Source: Actinomycetota bacterium
Lineage (GTDB): Bacteria; Actinomycetota; Actinomycetes; Acidothermales; Acidothermaceae
DNA: 9,012 bases
Direction of reading: 5' to 3'
Assembly: GCA_003134755.1 (NCBI GenBank)
Contig: PLCK01000010.1
Span: 1 to 9,012 of the forward strand
Below the pieces are notes generated by a model, which was given only the letters and a program-made list of their open reading frames with translations, was not told the origin of the DNA and ran no database searches. Positions 5,897 through 9,012 of the stretch are shown piece by piece; the stretch's first letter is position 1; each line of letters opens with the position of its first letter. The translations under genes and the position numbers were made by a program.

Positions 5897-6826
5897 ATGC
5901 GTGCAATCGTCGTTCGCCAGTACGGCGGACCAGAGAACCTGGAAATCGCCGACGTCCCGACTCCGGAGCCTGGCACCGGCGAGATTCTCATCAAGGTTGC
6001 CGCGGCAGGAGTCAACCCGGTCGACGCAGCGGTGCGGGCGGGATACTTCGGCGGGAGGCTTGGCGACCGACCCACCACTGGCTTCGGGTGGGACGTCGCC
6101 GGCACCGTCGAGTCGACGGGTAACGGCGTCACCGAGTTCGGCCACGGCGACAATGTCATCGCGTTGCTCAACGCCGCGGCGGTCGAGCTCGGCACGTACG
6201 CCGAGTACGTCGTAGTACCTGCCAACGCGGCCGCGTTCGCGCCGTCATCCGTCGAGGCTCCGGCGGCTGCAACCCTTCCTCTGAACGCACTCACGGCCGA
6301 TCAGGCGTTGGACCTGCTCGCCCTCGAGCCCGGGCAGACCGTGCTCGTCACCGGGGCGGCGGGCGGCGTCGGGGGATACGTCGTCCCACTCGCGAATCGG
6401 CGTGGACTGCGAGTTGTCGCCACGGCCGCTCCGGCGGACGAACTGGCCGTGCGCGGTTTCGGCGCTGACGTGTTCGTGCCACGGACAGAGAGCTTGGCGG
6501 ACGCCGTTCGCAACGCCGTCCCCGGTGGTGTCGATGGCGCCGTCGATGCGGCGCAGATCGGTGTCGCCGCGCTGGACGCCGTCCGCGACGGTGGTCGGTT
6601 CATCGCTGTGACCGACCCGTCCACCCCCGAACCGGCCCGCGGCATCACCGTTTCGAAGGTGGACATTCAACCCGACGGGCAACGGCTTGCCGAACTCGCG
6701 CAGCTGGTCGATGCGGGTGAGCTCACGCTGCGGGTTGCCACGACGGTGCCATTCGCGGACGCCGCAGAGGCGCACCGGTTACTGGAGAAGGGCGGCCTCC
6801 GCGGTCGCATCGTGCTGGTGCCCTGA
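5897..6826 (+). CDS. NADP-dependent quinone oxidoreductase (zinc-free MDR family)
   Basis: This 309-residue protein opens with MRAIVVRQYGGPENLEIAD, the standard start of the quinone oxidoreductase branch of the medium-chain dehydrogenase/reductase family. The N-terminal catalytic GroES-like domain includes VAAAGVNPVDAAVRAG and GFGWDVAGTV. A Rossmann domain follows, with the nucleotide-binding VLVTGAAGGVGGY at residues 149-161, and the protein ends GGLRGRIVLVP. The cysteine ligands of zinc alcohol dehydrogenases are absent, as expected for quinone reductases. It should reduce quinones or related electrophiles with NAD(P)H in the cytoplasm. The ATG at 5897 follows GAGAGGA by six bases and gives the family start; the ATG at 5882 would overlap that ribosome site. 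It is divergent from the HxlR regulator, an arrangement like QorR/qor2 of Corynebacterium, which suggests oxidant-induced expression. Confidence 0.93.
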   Translation: MRAIVVRQYGGPENLEIADVPTPEPGTGEILIKVAAAGVNPVDAAVRAGYFGGRLGDRPTTGFGWDVAGTVESTGNGVTEFGHGDNVIALLNAAAVELGTYAEYVVVPANAAAFAPSSVEAPAAATLPLNALTADQALDLLALEPGQTVLVTGAAGGVGGYVVPLANRRGLRVVATAAPADELAVRGFGADVFVPRTESLADAVRNAVPGGVDGAVDAAQIGVAALDAVRDGGRFIAVTDPSTPEPARGITVSKVDIQPDGQRLAELAQLVDAGELTLRVATTVPFADAAEAHRLLEKGGLRGRIVLVP

Positions 6827-6852
6827 ACGCGACCAGCGTGGCCGCGCAGGGC
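6820..6852. terminator. Hairpin between convergent genes, candidate bidirectional terminator
   Basis: GCCCTG (6820-6825) pairs with CAGGGC (6847-6852). Inside, GCG-A-CCA (6829-6835) pairs with TGG-C-CGC (6839-6845) across one mismatch around a GCG loop. The structure starts at the stop codon of the quinone oxidoreductase and ends just before the stop of the convergent lipoprotein gene. It has no T-run, which is common in high-GC actinobacteria. The role as terminator rests on position. Confidence 0.42.
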
Positions 6853-6854
6853 GG

Positions 6855-7430
6855 TCAGTACTTGCCGCCGGTCGGCGCGACTGGGCTGGTCCTCGTGATG
6901 GCCTTGCCGCCAGGAGCGACGATCCACCACAGGCCGCCGGACAGATTCTTGCCCTGGCCCTTGGCGTCACCAGGCGTGGTGTCGGACTTGAAGTAGTACA
7001 GCGGGTGCCCGGCATACGTGACTTGGGTCGTGCCGTCCGTACGCTTCGTCGTCCCGACCATTGCCAGCTGGGCCTGGCCGGCGACCTGCGGCGTCCCGTT
7101 CGTGACGAGTGGCGGCCAGTACGTGGCGCATGCGTTGTAGCACGTGGAGTCGGTCGACTTGTCGGCAGCGAACAGGTAAAGGGTGTTGCCCTGTGCGTCG
7201 GTGAGATGTGCGCCCATGGCGCCGGTCTTGACGGCGATCGACGCCGCGGCGCCGCCGGCTGCCGCACTCGCGCCGCCCGCCGCGGGGGCCGATGCGGCCG
7301 CGGACGCCGACGGTTGTCCTGCAGTGGCAGCTTTCGGTTTGCTGCTCGCGCAAGCTGAGAGTGCGAGTGCCGCCACGATCACGCCGCTCGCCGCGCTGAT
7401 GCTCGGACGGGCGGTCCGGAATCGATTCAT
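6855..7430 (-). CDS. COG4315-type secreted lipoprotein with two YxFxxD repeats
   Basis: This 191-residue protein has an N-terminal lipoprotein signal: a basic start (MNRFRTAR), a hydrophobic core (SGVIVAALAL) and the lipobox LSAC with the lipidated cysteine C27. An Ala/Gly/Ser/Pro-rich linker follows (about residues 28-64). The mature domain carries two copies of the family motif: Y-L-F-A-A-D at 85-90, with CYNAC just after (C97, C101), and Y-Y-F-K-S-D at 145-150, followed by GGLWWIVAPGG. This is the secreted-repeat family (PF03640, Lipoprotein_15), common in actinobacteria, with no settled function. It should be anchored on the outer face of the membrane. The ATG at 7430 has GAGGAG six bases upstream; a longer in-frame reading to 7493 would spoil the signal peptide. 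It lies 90 bases downstream of the AldO-like gene on the same strand and converges on the quinone oxidoreductase. Confidence 0.93.
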   Translation of the reverse strand: MNRFRTARPSISAASGVIVAALALSACASSKPKAATAGQPSASAAASAPAAGGASAAAGGAAASIAVKTGAMGAHLTDAQGNTLYLFAADKSTDSTCYNACATYWPPLVTNGTPQVAGQAQLAMVGTTKRTDGTTQVTYAGHPLYYFKSDTTPGDAKGQGKNLSGGLWWIVAPGGKAITRTSPVAPTGGKY

Positions 7431-7444
7431 GGCCTGCTCCTCGA

Positions 7445-7470
7445 CGTAGTGCTGCTCGCTCACCACTACG
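7445..7470 (-). promoter_or_regulatory. Inverted repeat just upstream of the lipoprotein ribosome site
   Basis: CGTAGTG (7445-7451) and CACTACG (7464-7470) are perfect seven-base inverted arms around a 12-base spacer. The structure ends two bases before the GAGGAG ribosome site (7437-7442, minus strand) of the lipoprotein gene. It lies in the 90-base gap after the AldO-like gene. It could be an operator for a dimeric regulator or a leader hairpin affecting translation; the sequence alone does not choose. Confidence 0.4.
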
Positions 7471-7520
7471 GATGCCACACCGCGGGCGTTCAAATGCGAG
7501 CTGTCGAGGCGACTTTGCCG

Positions 7521-8777
7521 TTACCGCTTTGGTATGTAACGGTCGACGAATTCGTTGCGGAACTTGCCGGTGGGGTCGTAGCCATGTGCGAGCGCGGCAA
7601 ACGCAGGGAGCCGTTCATACAGCCGGGCGATGGTCTCGGGGGCGGTCGTGTAGACCTTGCCCCAATGCGGCCGGGCGTCGTACGGCGCCAGCTGTTGTTC
7701 GAGCCCTGCGACCGCGGGCGTGACCGCGTCGATGTCCTTGATCCAGGTGAAGTGGATCGCGAAGCTGTCACGCCCGTAACTCGGGCTCAGCCAAAGCTGG
7801 TCAGCCGCGATCGTGCGAAGCTCGCACACCTGGAGCAGCGGGGAAAATTGGTGCCGAATGGCATCGACCGCATCGAGCGCAGCTGCCGCAGATTCGCGCG
7901 CGACGAAGTATTCCGTCTGCAACTCGTCGCCGCTGCTTGGCGTGAACCCGAGCCGGAAGTGCGGCAGCCGTTCATGCCACGGACCCGGGACGCCGAGTTG
8001 CTGGGTCGTACTGGCAGCGTCTATGCCGGGCACCGGATGAAGGTCCACCTCGGCTGCGCGCAGGCCCATCCAGCCGGGCTTGGTGTTTGCCGGTTCGTCG
8101 ATACGCCGCTTCACCCAGACCTGCTCGATCCGTGACTCACGCCAGGTGGTGAAAAGGCTGACGCTGTAGGCCGCATTGACAATCTCGTCGAAGTGCTCGT
8201 ACAGCTGCGGCAGCGGTAGATCCTCGTAGACGTACTGCTCGACGTCGAACGCCGGCACGATGTCGAGCGTGACGCTCGTGACGATTCCGAGCATGCCAAG
8301 CGCGACCACCGATCCAAGGAAACCGTCGCTGTCGGCGTCCAGTGAAATGAGATCGCCCGTCGCCGTGACCAGGTCGAGGCCGCGAACCGCCGTTGCGAGG
8401 TTGCCGTTCTTAGGCCCTGATCCGTGCGTGCCGGTCGCGCAGGCACCCGCGACCGAGATGTGCGGGAGCGACCCCATGTTGTGCAGCGCATAGCCATGTG
8501 CGTTCAGGTAGCTGGCGACCTCGCCGTACCGCAGCCCGGCGGCGACCGTGACGGTCGAGCGCTCGGTGTCGATCGTCATCAGCGGGGGCAGTGCCGCGAG
8601 GGACACCAGATCGCCGGCCGAGTCCGCGATGGTGTTGAACGAGTGCCCGCTGCCGAGTGCGCGGATGTGTTCCGCGCCGGCGACGACGCGCCGTAGCTCG
8701 ACGACCGAGGTCGGGTGATGGGCTCGATGGGCGCTGAACGTGATGTTCTTCGCCCAGTTCATGAGCTGGTCAGGCAT
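7521..8777 (-). CDS. AldO-like FAD-dependent alditol / sugar-lactone oxidase
   Basis: This 418-residue protein is the same length, as I recall it, as the Streptomyces alditol oxidase AldO. The N-terminal FAD-binding domain of the vanillyl-alcohol oxidase superfamily has IRALGSGHSFNTIAD, in which H45 matches the histidine that binds FAD covalently, and SLPHISVAGACATGTHGSG. The C-terminal substrate domain (D-arabinono-1,4-lactone oxidase type) holds CELRTIAADQLWLSP with E319 and R321, HWGKVY with K374, and the end motif DPTGKFRNEF. E319, R321 and K374 correspond, one residue offset, to the E320, R322 and K375 active-site residues reported for AldO. It should oxidise a polyol or sugar lactone with oxygen, giving peroxide. 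The true substrate is open, and L-gulonolactone or arabinonolactone oxidase is the alternative. It is cytoplasmic, with no signal peptide. The ATG at 8777 follows AAGGGGG by seven to eight bases. It is divergent from the aldo/keto reductase. Confidence 0.92.
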   Translation of the reverse strand: MPDQLMNWAKNITFSAHRAHHPTSVVELRRVVAGAEHIRALGSGHSFNTIADSAGDLVSLAALPPLMTIDTERSTVTVAAGLRYGEVASYLNAHGYALHNMGSLPHISVAGACATGTHGSGPKNGNLATAVRGLDLVTATGDLISLDADSDGFLGSVVALGMLGIVTSVTLDIVPAFDVEQYVYEDLPLPQLYEHFDEIVNAAYSVSLFTTWRESRIEQVWVKRRIDEPANTKPGWMGLRAAEVDLHPVPGIDAASTTQQLGVPGPWHERLPHFRLGFTPSSGDELQTEYFVARESAAAALDAVDAIRHQFSPLLQVCELRTIAADQLWLSPSYGRDSFAIHFTWIKDIDAVTPAVAGLEQQLAPYDARPHWGKVYTTAPETIARLYERLPAFAALAHGYDPTGKFRNEFVDRYIPKR

Positions 8778-8827
8778 TAGGCGGCCCCCTTGTGTCGGGG
8801 TCGCGAGCCTAGCGGCAAAATAGAATC
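8778..8827. other. 50-bp divergent gap between AldO-like and aldo/keto reductase genes
   Basis: This short gap must carry both promoters unless they extend into the genes. It contains the AAGGGGG ribosome site of the AldO-like gene. On the plus strand it has CAAAAT (8816-8821) six bases before the aldo/keto reductase ATG, so that message could be leaderless. No good -35 box or strong plus-strand ribosome site is visible. Confidence 0.4.
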
Positions 8828-9012
8828 ATGGAATACAGACAGCTCGGTGCGTCGGGCCTGCGGGTATCCGCGCTGACTCTCGGAACGATGGGCTTCGGTG
8901 GTACCGGCTGGGCCGCTGTCATCGGCACTACTGACGTCGAGGGCGCTCGCCGTCAAATCGCCATGGCGCTGGACGCCGGGGTGAACCTGATCGACACCGC
9001 CGATGTGTACTC
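8828..9012 (+). CDS. Aldo/keto reductase (N-terminal part, cut by window end)
   Basis: Sixty-one codons are visible before the right edge. MEYRQLGASGLRVSALTLGT is the standard opening of the YdhF/IolS-type aldo/keto reductases. It is followed by MGFGG and then LDAGVNLIDTADVY, the first active-site block. D56 and Y61 fit the conserved catalytic Asp and Tyr, five residues apart; the Lys and His of the tetrad lie beyond the window. The enzyme should reduce an aldehyde or ketone with NADPH in the cytoplasm; the substrate is unknown. The ATG at 8828 gives exactly the family start, though no good ribosome site precedes it. It is divergent from the AldO-like oxidase, so a shared role in polyol or sugar redox metabolism is possible but unproven. 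Confidence 0.9.
   Translation, partial: MEYRQLGASGLRVSALTLGTMGFGGTGWAAVIGTTDVEGARRQIAMALDAGVNLIDTADVY

Noticed and set aside
7449..8135. Plus-strand 228-residue open frame opposite the AldO-like gene
   Set aside because: The minus strand carries a complete enzyme with catalytic residues; the plus frame has none.
8821..8826. TAGAAT as -10 box for the aldo/keto reductase
   Set aside because: It ends one base before the ATG, so transcription would begin inside the coding region.

Overview
The window is high-GC DNA (about two thirds G+C by eye) with strong G/C preference at third codon positions. It has GTG starts, a mycothiol-type DinB protein, a DUF222-HNH (13E12-type) gene and a COG4315 lipoprotein. 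Together these point to an Actinomycetota chromosome, plausibly a soil actinomycete; I cannot name the genus. I see no rRNA, tRNA, CRISPR array, insertion sequence or integrase. No stretch over 300 bases lacks a gene.

Layout, left to right. (1) Positions 1-1727: a divergent pair of sensory regulators. A PAS-domain protein (minus strand, cut by the left edge) faces an XRE helix-turn-helix protein fused to a MEDS sensory domain (plus strand). Two tandem copies of the palindrome TGTC-N4-GACA lie between them. (2) 1737-2270: a DinB/DUF664 mycothiol-dependent-type enzyme on the minus strand, convergent with the MEDS gene. (3) 2450-3883: a DUF222-HNH endonuclease-family gene broken by an in-frame TAA, with about 86 extra codons around the break. 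Two DnaA-box-like 9-mers lie upstream. (4) 4000-5382: a group II PLP-dependent decarboxylase. It converges on an HxlR regulator (5379-5792), and the two stop codons share one CTAG. (5) The HxlR gene is divergent from an NADPH:quinone oxidoreductase of the MDR family (5897-6826), with a 23-bp inverted repeat between them; this resembles known redox-sensing QorR/qor2 pairs. (6) 6855-7430: a secreted COG4315 lipoprotein, minus strand, convergent with the quinone oxidoreductase. (7) 7521-8777: an AldO-like FAD alditol/sugar-lactone oxidase, minus strand. It is divergent across 50 bp from an aldo/keto reductase cut by the right edge (8828-9012).

Most genes look like independent small units in convergent or divergent pairs rather than one pathway. 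The themes are redox and small-molecule metabolism with local regulators. I found no convincing new multi-gene system. The points most worth a second look are the divergent PAS / XRE-MEDS pair with its tandem operators, the interrupted DUF222-HNH gene, and the HxlR/quinone oxidoreductase switch.
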